Assembly: GCF_030407495.1 (NCBI RefSeq) | Contig: NZ_JASDDG010000007.1 | Coordinates: 1-64,000, forward strand | Length of the DNA: 64,000 nt | Source: Arthrobacter sp. APC 3897 | Lineage (GTDB): Bacteria; Actinomycetota; Actinomycetes; Actinomycetales; Micrococcaceae | Reading direction: 5' to 3' | Shown here: positions 43,057 through 51,954 of the stretch, one piece after another | Layout: the number at the start of each line of letters is the position of its first letter | Position numbering within the stretch: position 1 is the first letter of the stretch | Notes under the pieces: model-generated | Databases searched by the model: none | Told to the model about the DNA's origin: nothing | The model's input: the letters and a program-made list of their open reading frames with translations, nothing else | Translations under genes and position numbers: made by a program

Positions 43057-43153
43057 CCTTCAAGCCTAAGGTGAAAGACTGGAAGGGATGACTTCGGGCA
43101 AACGGCGGCAACCGCCGGGAATACCCGATCCAGACGGCAAGAAAAGGAACAGC

Positions 43154-43945
43154 GTGGGCGAAAACGAGAACATTGAGTGCTGGCTGACAGACATGGACGG
43201 TGTCCTGGTTCACGAGAACAATCCCATTCCGGGTGCAGCCGAGCTCATTGACCGCTGGGTGGCCACGTCCAAGCGGTTCCTCGTCCTGACCAACAACTCG
43301 ATCTACACGCCCCGGGATCTTGCCGCGCGGCTGCACGCCTCGGGGCTGGAGATCCCCGAGGAGAACCTGTGGACGTCCGCGCTGGCCACGGCCGAGTTCC
43401 TGAAGGACCAGGTCAAGAACGCCGGCGTGCCGGGCCGCTGCTTTGTGGTGGGCGAGGCAGGGCTGACGACGGCGCTGCACGAGGCCGGCATGATCCTTAC
43501 GGACACCAATCCGGACTACGTGGTGCTGGGTGAAACCCGCACCTATTCCTTCGGCACCATCACCAAGGCCATCCGCCTGATCATGGGCGGCGCACGCTTC
43601 ATTGCCACCAACCCGGACGTCACCGGGCCTTCGCCGGAGGGGCCGCTGCCCGCCACCGGCGCCATCGCGGCCCTGATTACTGCGGCCACCAACATGAAGC
43701 CGTACATTGTCGGCAAGCCCAACCCGATGATGTTCCGTTCCGCCATGCGCAAGATCGACGCGCATTCCGAATCAACGGCCATGATCGGCGACCGGATGGA
43801 CACGGACATCATTGCGGGCATCGAAGCGGGCCTGACCACGGTCCTGGTCCTGAGCGGCATCACGCAGCGCGAGGACGTTAACGGCTATCCATTCCGTCCC
43901 ACCCAGATCGTCAACTCAGTGTCGGACCTGATCAGCACCGTCTGA
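43154..43945 (+). CDS. HAD-IIA family phosphatase (NagD-like)
   Basis: A 263-residue phosphatase. The nucleophile is in CWLTDMDGVLV (DxDG), motif II in VLTNNSIYTPRDLA, the Lys in GKPNPMMFRSAMRK and the final acids in MIGDRMDTDIIAGIEAGL. Two starts compete. GTG 43154 has AAAAGGA five bases upstream. ATG 43088 would add 22 basic residues and has only AAGACT seven bases before it, fitting a leaderless message. GTG is preferred because the domain starts ten residues later. Substrates of NagD-type enzymes are varied nucleotides and sugar phosphates. Confidence 0.9.
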   Translation: MGENENIECWLTDMDGVLVHENNPIPGAAELIDRWVATSKRFLVLTNNSIYTPRDLAARLHASGLEIPEENLWTSALATAEFLKDQVKNAGVPGRCFVVGEAGLTTALHEAGMILTDTNPDYVVLGETRTYSFGTITKAIRLIMGGARFIATNPDVTGPSPEGPLPATGAIAALITAATNMKPYIVGKPNPMMFRSAMRKIDAHSESTAMIGDRMDTDIIAGIEAGLTTVLVLSGITQREDVNGYPFRPTQIVNSVSDLISTV

Positions 43946-43974
43946 GCCGCGGACCGGCAACCGGGCGGCCGGCC

Positions 43975-44973
43975 TCAGAACACGGATTTCAGGCCGCCGC
44001 CCTTTTCCGGCGGAGAATACTGCCGCAGCACCTCGCGCACCACCCGCTGGTAGACCCCGGGATTCCACTGCGGGCTGGCATGCGCCGGGCTGGCTCCTTC
44101 GGTCACCAGGTCATTGGAGACCAGGTTGCGCGGGAACACGGAAGCCCAGGCACTCCTGGCGCCGAAGTAGTTGACCGTTTTGTCATCCGGGTTGCCGATG
44201 AATGCCAGCGAGGTTCCGCCCAGCGCGCGTGAGTAGCGCCAGGCATCGTAGCGGAAGATATAGGATGCCTCGGACTGGATCAGCGTGGTGGAAGGCGCCA
44301 GCGGTGAGAGCTGTTCAAGGGTCTGGTCCACGACGGTGCGCCATGTCCGCTCGTCCTTATGCAGAACCCGCTCGCCCAGTTCGTAGCCGCCGCGGACCAC
44401 GCTGGGAATCCGGTAGCCGGCGTCATACAGGGCCACCGCCCCCTGGAACATGGCACGGTCCAGGACGTCCTGCCGACCGGCGGGACTGGAGTCCAGGATG
44501 ATGAGCTCGACGGCGACACCGCGCCCGAGCAGCCGGGCCGCCACCTCGACGGCGAGCATACCGCCGAAACTGTGCCCGTAAAAGTAGATGCGGCGCAGCT
44601 GATGGTTGCGGATGTAGCGGTAGACGGCAGCCACAATGTCATCGACGTCCAGCCCCCGGTTGGAGTAGCCCACGCCGGCCAGCTGCCCGCGGGTGGCCAG
44701 GACCGGCCGCAGGGAGTTCAAAATCCAGACCGTTTCTTCCCAGCTGGTCTTGTACCCGGGAAACAGGATCCAGGAAGCCGTGGGAAACCGCCGTTCCGCG
44801 GTGTCGTCGCGGACCCGGAGGATTTCCAGGTCCTCCCGGTAGCGCTGGATCCGCTGAGTGACCAGCAGATCCGCGGCCAGGGTCAGCCCCAGTGCACTGC
44901 CGGTCAAAAAACGCCGCCGGGAGAACCGCTTGAGGTCAGCGGCGGCCCGGAGGAACTCTGCCGGATCACTCAC
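43975..44973 (-). CDS. Tat-type exported alpha/beta hydrolase
   Basis: A 332-residue protein. Near the N-terminus FSRRRFLTGSALGLTLAADL has the twin-arginine S-R-R-x-F-L pattern and a hydrophobic stretch, so it is probably exported folded, perhaps staying anchored. The hydrolase core has the strand SWILFPGYKTSW and the nucleophile elbow FYGHSFGGMLA with an intact Ser. A later acid and His (FIGNPDDKTV; PAHASPQWNPG) could complete the triad. GTG 44973 has a poor ribosome site. Substrate unknown; it resembles secreted esterase-like proteins. Confidence 0.8.
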   Translation of the reverse strand: MSDPAEFLRAAADLKRFSRRRFLTGSALGLTLAADLLVTQRIQRYREDLEILRVRDDTAERRFPTASWILFPGYKTSWEETVWILNSLRPVLATRGQLAGVGYSNRGLDVDDIVAAVYRYIRNHQLRRIYFYGHSFGGMLAVEVAARLLGRGVAVELIILDSSPAGRQDVLDRAMFQGAVALYDAGYRIPSVVRGGYELGERVLHKDERTWRTVVDQTLEQLSPLAPSTTLIQSEASYIFRYDAWRYSRALGGTSLAFIGNPDDKTVNYFGARSAWASVFPRNLVSNDLVTEGASPAHASPQWNPGVYQRVVREVLRQYSPPEKGGGLKSVF

Positions 44974-45027
44974 GGAAGCCCGGTTCCCGTGCCCGCCGCA
45001 GCGGATCCCGCCGTATTGGCCCCAGCC

Positions 45028-45597
45028 TTAGTCCAGGCCCAGTTCATCCTTGCCGAAGGCATACAGGTACGGCACACCAGCTTCCGCTTCAATACGTTCC
45101 TTTGAACCTGTGTCCCGGTCCACGATGACGGCAACGGCCACCACGTTTCCGCCGGCACGCCGGACGCCCTCCACGGCGGTGAGCGCCGAACCGCCGGTGG
45201 TGGACGTGTCTTCCAGGACCACCACGTTGCGTCCGGCAACGTCGGGGCCCTCAACCTGGCGGCCCATGCCGTAGGACTTCTGTGCCTTGCGCACCACGAA
45301 CGCGTCGATGGGACGGCCGGCCCGGGCACCGGCATTCATCACCGCTGTGGCCACCGGGTCAGCACCCATGGTCAGCCCGCCGGCGCTCTCGAAGGAAATG
45401 CCGGCCGCATCTATGAGGTCCAGCATCACGTCACCCACGAGCTGGGAGGCCTCGTGGTGCAGCGTGACGCGGCGCAGATCAATGTAGTAATCAGCTTCGG
45501 CGCCTGAGGACAGCGTAACCTTTCCGCGGACCACCGCCAGCTCACCGATCAGTTCCAGGAGGCGGGCACGGGCAGCAGGCAAAACGGGCGCAGTCAT
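45028..45597 (-). CDS. pyrE: Orotate phosphoribosyltransferase
   Basis: A 189-residue enzyme that makes orotidine monophosphate from orotate and PRPP. The start RARLLELIGELAVVRGKVTL, the YYIDLRRVTLHHEA region, the Lys-rich loop VRKAQKSYGMG and the PRPP motif VVVLEDTSTTGGSAL are diagnostic. ATG 45597 has TACGAT ending six bases upstream and no ribosome site, another leaderless candidate. It stands apart from other pyr genes. Confidence 0.95.
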   Translation of the reverse strand: MTAPVLPAARARLLELIGELAVVRGKVTLSSGAEADYYIDLRRVTLHHEASQLVGDVMLDLIDAAGISFESAGGLTMGADPVATAVMNAGARAGRPIDAFVVRKAQKSYGMGRQVEGPDVAGRNVVVLEDTSTTGGSALTAVEGVRRAGGNVVAVAVIVDRDTGSKERIEAEAGVPYLYAFGKDELGLD

Positions 45598-45708
45598 GGC
45601 CTAATCGTATCCGGCAGGCCCTGCAGGTCTCGATTTAAGCCGTTTTGCGACGCTGCCGGGCGGGCGGCAGGTACCGCCCCGCCCGGCGCAGCCCGCGTGC
45701 CGGGACTC

Positions 45709-45987
45709 TTAGGCTGCGTCGTGGTCGGTTTCGAGGACCTGGACCAGCGCATCCAGGGCTTGGTCGGCGCCGGCACCCTCTGCACGCAACACGAGTTCCT
45801 CACCCTGGGCAGCCCCGAGCGCCATCAGGGACAGAATGCTGGCTGCGTCCATGGCGTCTTCCCTCGGGTCACCCGTTCTCGCGACAGTGACCTGCACACC
45901 GGTATCCTGTGCCGCCTCGGTAAAGATGGCCGCCGGTCGGGCGTGCAAACCGGAACGGCTGGCAACGATGGCAATACGTTCGGACAT
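45709..45987 (-). CDS. ptsH: Phosphocarrier protein HPr
   Basis: A 92-residue phosphocarrier of the sugar phosphotransferase system. His15 in SGLHARPAA takes phosphate from Enzyme I and passes it to IIA. The regulatory-serine region reads DAASILSLMALGAAQGEEL, with Ser in the expected position, although HPr kinase is generally absent in actinobacteria. AAGGAG precedes ATG 45987. It follows ptsI by 25 bases in the unit aldolase-ptsI-ptsH. Confidence 0.95.
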   Translation of the reverse strand: MSERIAIVASRSGLHARPAAIFTEAAQDTGVQVTVARTGDPREDAMDAASILSLMALGAAQGEELVLRAEGAGADQALDALVQVLETDHDAA

Positions 45988-46012
45988 GATTCTCCTTGAT
46001 GGTGATATTTGG

Positions 46013-47773
46013 TTACAAACCTAGTTCAGACAGAAGCGGAAGCGCGGAACGGACTGCGGACCGGGCAGCCGCAGCGGTGGGCGCTCTCAGTGCGACAGCG
46101 GCCAGCTCCCGGGCCTGGGCCACAGTGACGCTGCTGAGAACGGCGGACACCGGACCCAGCGCGCGGGCGCTCATCGACAGGGTGGTGATTCCCAGCCCCA
46201 CCAGGACAACAGCGAGGGCAGGATCCGCTGCGGCCTCACCACAGACTCCGACACTCTTCGGTTTGCCGTCGGCGGCGCCTGCAGCGGCCGCCCCTTCGAC
46301 GGTGAGCCGCACAAGCTGCAGCACCGCAGGCTGCCAAGGATCGTTGAGAGCTGCCAGGGACCCGAGCTGCCGGTCCGCTGCCATGGCGTATTGGGTGAGG
46401 TCATTCGTACCGATGGAGGCGAAGTCCACCTCCCCTAAGACCGAGGACGCCGTCAAGGCGGCTGAGGGCACTTCCACCATGACGCCCGGCGTGGCCAGTC
46501 CCAACCCGAGGCACAGGGACGCGAACTCGGCGGCTTCTTCGGCCGTCGAGATCATGGGCGCCATAACCCACACCTCGGCGGTGTGCGACGCTGCCGCAGT
46601 GGCGATTGCTTGCAGTTGGCGCTCGAGGACACCGGGGAAACCGGCATGGGCACGATAGCCCCGGACACCCAGCGCAGGGTTGGGCTCATCCAGGTTCGAC
46701 AGGAACGGCAGCGGTTTGTCCGCTCCCGCATCCAGAGTCCGCACCACGACTTTCCTTCCGGGGAAAGCCTCGAACACCCCACCGTATGCTTCCACCTGGT
46801 CGGCGATTGTGGGTTCCGTGTCTCGATTCAAGAAACAGAATTCGGTGCGGAGCAGGCCAACGCCCTCAGCACATGCCACCGCCGCCAAGGCGGCATCGGC
46901 GGCACTACCTACGTTGGCCAGCAGCGGGACACTGAAGCCGTCCGCCGTCCTGCCGGAGCCGCTGAATGCCTTTAACGAGGAAGCCGACGCCGCCCATGAC
47001 TCAGCAGCACGTTGCTGTTCCTCACCCGGAGAGCTGTTGACGATGCCGACCGCACCGTCAACGTAGACTGGCTGGCCGTCCGGTATTTCCTGGACCCCTG
47101 GTGCGGCCACAACGGCTGGAAGCCCGAGCGCGCGAGCCAGGATGGCAGTATGTGACTGGGGTCCGCCACTGGCGGTGACCAGGGCCAGCACTTTTCGCGG
47201 ATCCAGTGTTGCAGTGTCCGCCGGCGCCAGATCTTCCGCAACGAGGATGAAGGGCTGCTCCGAGTATGGAATGCCCGGAGCAGGCTCGCCGCGCAGTTCG
47301 CACACGATCCTCGCTCGCACATCCAGAATGTCGGATACACGTTCGGCCATGTATCCGCCGAGCCCGCTGAGCATTTCCGCCACGCCCGAACCGGCTTCCC
47401 AGACGGCTCGCTCCGGGGTGCGGGCTCCGTCGGGACTGCTAAGCAACTTTATGGCCGACGTTACGAGCATCGGGTCCGTGGCCATCAATGCGGTCGCGGA
47501 AAGGATATTCTTCGCCTCTCCGCTCGCTGTCGCTGCGCGGGAGCGAAGATCGGCCTGCACTGCCTTGGCCGCGTCTTTGATTCGCTGGCTCTGGGATTCG
47601 AGTGTCCCTTGTGCCGGACTTCCGCCCGGGAAGGGGGGCTCCTGTACCGCTGCGGTCATCTGCCGCACAGGTGCCAGGACCCGTCCCGGAACTACTCCGA
47701 CGCCCATATATGGTGTGCGCCTCGGGGCGTCTGCCGAACCGTTGCTGGGAAAGGTGGAGCTGGCTTCAAGCAC
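46013..47773 (-). CDS. ptsI: Phosphoenolpyruvate-protein phosphotransferase (Enzyme I)
   Basis: A 586-residue enzyme that transfers phosphate from PEP to HPr. The active His is about residue 208 in GGPQSHTAILARALGLP. The PEP site shows GVGLLRTEFCFLNRDTEP, RKVVVRTLDAGADKPLPFL, the FASIGTNDLTQYAMAADR strand and the C-terminal Cys in VGVCGEAAADP. The start GTG 47773 has AGAAGGA upstream and adds about 22 residues before the usual GVGVVPG. The gene begins 38 bases after the aldolase. Confidence 0.95.
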   Translation of the reverse strand: MLEASSTFPSNGSADAPRRTPYMGVGVVPGRVLAPVRQMTAAVQEPPFPGGSPAQGTLESQSQRIKDAAKAVQADLRSRAATASGEAKNILSATALMATDPMLVTSAIKLLSSPDGARTPERAVWEAGSGVAEMLSGLGGYMAERVSDILDVRARIVCELRGEPAPGIPYSEQPFILVAEDLAPADTATLDPRKVLALVTASGGPQSHTAILARALGLPAVVAAPGVQEIPDGQPVYVDGAVGIVNSSPGEEQQRAAESWAASASSLKAFSGSGRTADGFSVPLLANVGSAADAALAAVACAEGVGLLRTEFCFLNRDTEPTIADQVEAYGGVFEAFPGRKVVVRTLDAGADKPLPFLSNLDEPNPALGVRGYRAHAGFPGVLERQLQAIATAAASHTAEVWVMAPMISTAEEAAEFASLCLGLGLATPGVMVEVPSAALTASSVLGEVDFASIGTNDLTQYAMAADRQLGSLAALNDPWQPAVLQLVRLTVEGAAAAGAADGKPKSVGVCGEAAADPALAVVLVGLGITTLSMSARALGPVSAVLSSVTVAQARELAAVALRAPTAAAARSAVRSALPLLSELGL

Positions 47774-47811
47774 TGCGTGTCCTTCTATCGAGTGCCTCTT
47801 TTGGAGGCTGC

Positions 47812-48666
47812 CTAAACGGAGATGGATGTTGCGCCCGACGCAAGGGTTGTCAGGCTGTGTTCCACAGTGGAGGCAATTGCGTCCCGTGAGAGCGTGAGGT
47901 ACTTGCGCGGATCTACAACGGACGGATTACCGTCGAGGAACAGGCGGGTTGCCGTGGTGTAGGCGATATTCAGCGCGGTGCCGATATTGATCTTGACCAT
48001 GCCGGACCGGGCAGCCAGCGTCAGTTCTTCGTCCGGCACTCCTGAGGAACCATGGAGAACCAGGGGGACGGGCACTATCGAGCTCAGCGCCCTAATCAGC
48101 TCATGGTCCAGAGCCGCCGATTTGGAGGTCATGGCATGGCTGGACCCGACTGCCACCGCCAGGGCCGCCACCCCCGTAGCTTTCACGAATTCCAGCGCTT
48201 CACCGGGGTCAGTCCGTACGCCGGGAGCATGCGCGCCATCCTTCCCGCCAACCTCTCCCAGTTCTGCTTCTATCCAGATGCCGTGCTTCCGCCCCCATTC
48301 CACGGCTTCGCGGGTGTTACGGACGTTCTCGGCGTAGCCGAAATGGGAGCCGTCATACATCACGGAACTTACGTCCAGCTCCGGAGCCATCTGCATCAGC
48401 GACATATCAGTGACGTGGTCCAGGTGCAGGGAGATATCTGACTTGGAATTCCGGGCAACGGCGGCACTCGCTGCCGCCAGGGCGTGCGGAAATCCGTGGA
48501 ACCTGAGTGCATTTTCGCTGAGCTGCAGAATGACCGGCAGGCCGGCACTTTCCGCGCCCAGAGCGATGCCTTCAGCGTGCTCGAGCGTAATGACGTTGAA
48601 GGCGGCGACGGCGCAGCCTGCGGCACGCGCCTGCTCGACGAGGTCTCCGGTGGGGACAAGCGGCAT
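47812..48666 (-). CDS. Class II aldolase of the fructose island
   Basis: A 284-residue zinc aldolase, related to GatY/AgaY/FbaA. The motifs are AAFNVITLEHAEGI, HLDHVTDMSLMQM with the catalytic Asp-His, EAELGEVGGKDG, LVLHGSSGVPDEEL and KINIGTALNIAYT. ATG 48666 follows AGGAGG; the open frame continuing to 49779 is a shadow of fruK. Placed between fruK and ptsI, it most likely cleaves the fructose 1,6-bisphosphate made by FruK. It is only distantly like the housekeeping fba at 41203, being 55 residues shorter. Tagatose bisphosphate is an alternative substrate. Confidence 0.9.
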   Translation of the reverse strand: MPLVPTGDLVEQARAAGCAVAAFNVITLEHAEGIALGAESAGLPVILQLSENALRFHGFPHALAAASAAVARNSKSDISLHLDHVTDMSLMQMAPELDVSSVMYDGSHFGYAENVRNTREAVEWGRKHGIWIEAELGEVGGKDGAHAPGVRTDPGEALEFVKATGVAALAVAVGSSHAMTSKSAALDHELIRALSSIVPVPLVLHGSSGVPDEELTLAARSGMVKINIGTALNIAYTTATRLFLDGNPSVVDPRKYLTLSRDAIASTVEHSLTTLASGATSISV

Positions 48667-48687
48667 TGCAGGCCTCCTAGGCAAACG

Positions 48688-48714
48688 GTGATCCGGCTCA
48701 CCTAAATGTTGACA
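48688..48714. promoter_or_regulatory. Operator and promoter region between aldolase and fruK
   Basis: GGTGATCCGGCTCACC (48688-48703) is a 16-base palindrome broken at a single base pair, next to TTGACA at 48709-48714, a consensus -35 for the rightward fru genes, with AAGTAT 17 bases downstream (48732-48737). It lies 22 bases before the aldolase start. A DeoR-type repressor bound here could control both directions. The remaining gap to fruK holds no gene. Confidence 0.5.
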
Positions 48715-48906
48715 CAAATCCAAGAAAGCGCAAGTATGTCCATGCAATGCCAACATGATCACGCAGCCCACCAACCTTCCCGGCTTACTGCCGGACCGGG
48801 TAGGCATGCTGTTCATTTCCGCCGATCCGGACCGATATACCGCAGTCAAGACGCCCCAACACTGCCGGGCACCGGGGGCATCGACCAAGTTGAAAGTGGA
48901 GCCAGC

Positions 48907-49932
48907 GTGATAGTAACGGTTACCCCCAGTCCCTCCATCGACTGGACCGTCAACGTAAATTCCTTTGAGTTTGCCGCGGTCAACATCGTGGCCTCCAAAA
49001 GCCGGGAGGCCAGCGGTAAGGGAATCAATGTTTCCGTGGCTCTCCACCGCAACGGAGTGGAGACCCTCGCCGTGTTTCCGGCGGGAAAGGAAACCGGACG
49101 GTTCCTGGTGACCGAGCTCCAGGCCCAGGACGTCCGGATAGTGAGCGTGGAGTCCGGGCAGGATGTTCGAACCAACATCACCCTGCTGGTTCCGGGTCAC
49201 TCCGGAACCAAAATCAACGAAACCGGAACCGCACTCCCCGGACACATTCTTGAGCAGATTCTCTCTACCTGCCGGACCACCCTGAAACAGGGGATCGATG
49301 CGGGGCAGCCCGTCATGATGGCCATCTGCGGCAGCCTTCCGCCGGGTACACCCGAGCAATTCCATCGGAAGCTGATCCGCCTGGGCCGGGAACTGAGTGT
49401 GCCGACGGTAGTCGACGCTTCCGGTGAAGTCCTGAGCGCGGCCATCACGGAGCAGCCTGACCTGATCAAACCCAACGTGCACGAACTCGCGCATGAAGCC
49501 GGACGAAACATTGAGACCCTCGGGGATGTCATGGCCGCGGCGCAGGACCTGCGTGCCCGCGGGGTGGGATCCGTCCTGGCGAGCCTGGGAGCGGACGGCA
49601 TGATGCTGATTGACGCTGACGGAGCACTCCATGGACAGGCAGACCGAGTCAAAGTGGTTAACACCGTGGGAGCAGGGGATGCCGCGCTGGCCGGGTTCCT
49701 GGCCGGGCTGGCAGTCCAAGGCGACCGTGCGGCCTGCCTGCGCAGTGCACTGCTCTATGCTTCCTCCGCCGTCGGACATGAAACAACGCTGTTCGAAGTT
49801 GATCCTTCCATTGCTCGAAGAATCACCATCGACGCAGGTTTTGACACCGCTTTCCGGCTCACGGAGCCCTCCGCAGGCCCATCCCGCTCAGCTATCCAGT
49901 CAACCAACCGCGCCGTCGCGGCCAACATTTAA
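48907..49932 (+). CDS. fruK: 1-phosphofructokinase
   Basis: A 341-residue PfkB-family kinase that converts fructose 1-phosphate to the 1,6-bisphosphate. It opens with VIVTVTPSPSIDWTV, and has ASGKGINVSVALHRNG, ICGSLPPGTPEQF, LIKPNVHEL and the catalytic GAGDAALAGFLAGL. GTG 48907 follows GGAG at six bases; the frame reaches 48706 without support. It is eight bases from the IIBC gene and is part of fruK-IIBC-IIA. The 30-residue tail after the domain is Ser/Ala-rich. Confidence 0.93.
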   Translation: MIVTVTPSPSIDWTVNVNSFEFAAVNIVASKSREASGKGINVSVALHRNGVETLAVFPAGKETGRFLVTELQAQDVRIVSVESGQDVRTNITLLVPGHSGTKINETGTALPGHILEQILSTCRTTLKQGIDAGQPVMMAICGSLPPGTPEQFHRKLIRLGRELSVPTVVDASGEVLSAAITEQPDLIKPNVHELAHEAGRNIETLGDVMAAAQDLRARGVGSVLASLGADGMMLIDADGALHGQADRVKVVNTVGAGDAALAGFLAGLAVQGDRAACLRSALLYASSAVGHETTLFEVDPSIARRITIDAGFDTAFRLTEPSAGPSRSAIQSTNRAVAANI

Positions 49933-49940
49933 GGAAAGAC

Positions 49941-51413
49941 ATGGCACCCATCCATATCGTCGCCGCCACCGGTTGCCCCACTGGTATCGCGCATACATTC
50001 ATGGCCCAGGAGGCCCTTCAGCAGGCCGCTGAACGCCTCGGCGTGAGCATCAAGGTGGAAACCCACGGCCAGGTCGGCATCGAGAATGCCCTGACCGCGG
50101 AAGAGATTGCAGCAGCTGACGGCGTAATCATTGCTGCGGACAAAGACGTCAATGCAGCACGTTTCGACGGAAAGCGCGTCGTGGATGTGGGCGTTAAGGC
50201 CGGCATCAGCAGGCCCGATGCGCTGATTCAGGAAATCATAGACGGAACGGCACCTGTCCGCGGGAAACGCCCCGCGGCGCCGGTTGATGCCGCCGAGACC
50301 GAGGACCACAGCTTTTTCGGTGACACGACCGTGCAGATCGGCGCCGGATTCCAGATCCGTGACCTCTACAAACACCTGATGAACGGTGTCTCGTACATGC
50401 TGCCGTTCGTTGTCGGCGGCGGCGTCCTGGTGGCACTTTCCTTCCTATGGGGAATCTACTCGGCGGATCCCGAGCACCCGGAGCAGTACAACGAATTCGC
50501 TGCGATGCTTAATACCATCGGCGGAACCGCCATGGGCCTGATGGTGCCGGTTCTTTCCGCCTTCATTGCCGACTCGATCGGCAAGCGTCCGGCCCTGGTA
50601 GTCGGCCTGATCACCGGCCTGGTCGCCTCCAACGGGGGCACCGGTTTCCTGGGCGGCATCATCACCGGTTTCCTCTCCGGCTACGGCATGCTGTTGCTGG
50701 CAAAACTGCTGGACAGGCTGCCCCGTGCCCTGGGCGGCCTGAAGGCAATCTTCATCTTCCCCGTCCTGGGTACCTTCATCTTCGGGTCCATCACCTACCT
50801 GATCGCCTCACCCATGAAGGGAATCAACGCTTCCCTGCAGGACTTCCTGTCCGGCTTCCAAGACTCGAACCCCATCCTCCTTGGCCTGATTATCGGCGCC
50901 ATGTGCGCTTTCGACATGGGCGGGCCGGTCAATAAGGCCGCCTACGTCACAGGTGTGGCACTTCTCGGAGACGGCAACTTCTTCTTCATGGCCGCCGTAT
51001 CAGCAGCGTGCATCACCCCACCCCTCGTCACCGGATTTGCTGCTCTCTTTTTCCGCAAAGCGTTTGACCCCAAGACCCGGGATGCCGCCTACGTGAACTT
51101 CGCATTGGGAGCGACCCACATCACCGAAGGCGCCATTCCTTTCGCGGCCCGAAACCCGCTGCTCGTCATTCCGATCCTGATGGTTTCCTCGGCCGTCTCC
51201 GCCATTCTGACCTTCCTGTTCCAGGTTCAGGTGCCGGCTCCTCACGGCGGGTTCCTGGTCCTTCCCGTGGTCACCAATGGGCTGCAGTGGGTCGGAGCCA
51301 TCTTGGCCGGATCAATCCTCGGCGGGCTCATCTACGGCTACGCCATGCAACGCCGCACCAACACCGCGCAAGTGAAGCCATCTATCGAATCTGAAAAGGA
51401 AGTCCTTGTATGA
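49941..51413 (+). CDS. fruA: Fructose PTS permease, IIB-IIC fusion
   Basis: A 490-residue permease. The IIB domain (1-100) has the phosphocysteine Cys12 in ATGCPTGIAHTFMAQEAL. After a short linker, the IIC domain (about 135-475) has eight or more membrane helices, starting YKHLMNGVSYMLPFVVGGGV and including GLIIGAMCAFDMGGPVNKAA and the HITEGAIPFAARNP loop, the typical fructose-family signature. No IIA domain is fused; that function is the next gene, overlapping by four bases. It imports fructose as fructose 1-phosphate. Confidence 0.95.
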   Translation: MAPIHIVAATGCPTGIAHTFMAQEALQQAAERLGVSIKVETHGQVGIENALTAEEIAAADGVIIAADKDVNAARFDGKRVVDVGVKAGISRPDALIQEIIDGTAPVRGKRPAAPVDAAETEDHSFFGDTTVQIGAGFQIRDLYKHLMNGVSYMLPFVVGGGVLVALSFLWGIYSADPEHPEQYNEFAAMLNTIGGTAMGLMVPVLSAFIADSIGKRPALVVGLITGLVASNGGTGFLGGIITGFLSGYGMLLLAKLLDRLPRALGGLKAIFIFPVLGTFIFGSITYLIASPMKGINASLQDFLSGFQDSNPILLGLIIGAMCAFDMGGPVNKAAYVTGVALLGDGNFFFMAAVSAACITPPLVTGFAALFFRKAFDPKTRDAAYVNFALGATHITEGAIPFAARNPLLVIPILMVSSAVSAILTFLFQVQVPAPHGGFLVLPVVTNGLQWVGAILAGSILGGLIYGYAMQRRTNTAQVKPSIESEKEVLV

Positions 51414-51871
51414 GCAACATCCTCGCTCCCGAAAACGTCACGCTCAACGCGTCTGCGGCCAGCCGGGCGGAAGTGTTCAGCCTTATAGCCGCAAAGGCCG
51501 TGGAGCTGGGAATCACCGCTGACGAAGCCACCGTGGTCGCCGGACTGGAAAGCCGTGAGCAACAGGGCACCACGGGCCTGATGGACGGCATCGCCATCCC
51601 GCACGCCAAGTCCGCCGGCATCGATAGCCCCGCGTTGGTCATCGTGCGCCTGCGCGACAGCGTGGAATGGGAAAGCCTGGATGGCCAGCCCATCAAGATG
51701 GCAATCTCACTTTTGATTCCGGAAGGTGAAGCGGGGACCACACACCTTTCGCTTTTGTCGCAGGTTGCCCGCACCCTCATGAAACCCGGGGTGCGTGCGG
51801 AGCTTCTGGCCGCTGGATCCCCGGAAGCGGTCATCGATCTGCTCAGCGAGCACGTGCTGACCGGCAGCTAA
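51410..51871 (+). CDS. Fructose PTS IIA component
   Basis: A 153-residue soluble IIA of the fructose/mannitol type. The phosphorylated residue is His65 in GLMDGIAIPHAKSAG, and the fold continues with LVIVRLRDSVEWESLDGQP and LLIPEGEAGTTHLSLLSQVA. The start overlaps the IIBC stop as ATGA. It receives phosphate from HPr, encoded in the same island, and passes it to Cys12 of IIB. The terminator at 51901-51947 follows. Confidence 0.94.
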   Translation: MSNILAPENVTLNASAASRAEVFSLIAAKAVELGITADEATVVAGLESREQQGTTGLMDGIAIPHAKSAGIDSPALVIVRLRDSVEWESLDGQPIKMAISLLIPEGEAGTTHLSLLSQVARTLMKPGVRAELLAAGSPEAVIDLLSEHVLTGS

Positions 51872-51900
51872 GCCTCAACGAACCGTTATCCCCGGAGTCA

Positions 51901-51947
51901 ACACAGAAGGGGCGCTCCGCTGTCACGGCGGAGCGCCCCTTCCGTGT
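51901..51947. terminator. Strong bidirectional terminator
   Basis: ACACAGAAGGGGCGCTCCGC (51901-51920) pairs with GCGGAGCGCCCCTTCCGTGT (51928-51947): 20 positions with one mismatch and a 7-base loop, followed by TTTTT. It ends the fruK-IIBC-IIA unit and the opposing repressor gene. Confidence 0.88.
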
Positions 51948-51954
51948 TTTTGGC

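Noticed and set aside
48667-49779. Minus-strand extension of the aldolase frame upstream over fruK
   Set aside because: The aldolase homology begins at ATG 48666, which has AGGAGG. The upstream part is low-complexity and opposes a clear 1-phosphofructokinase.
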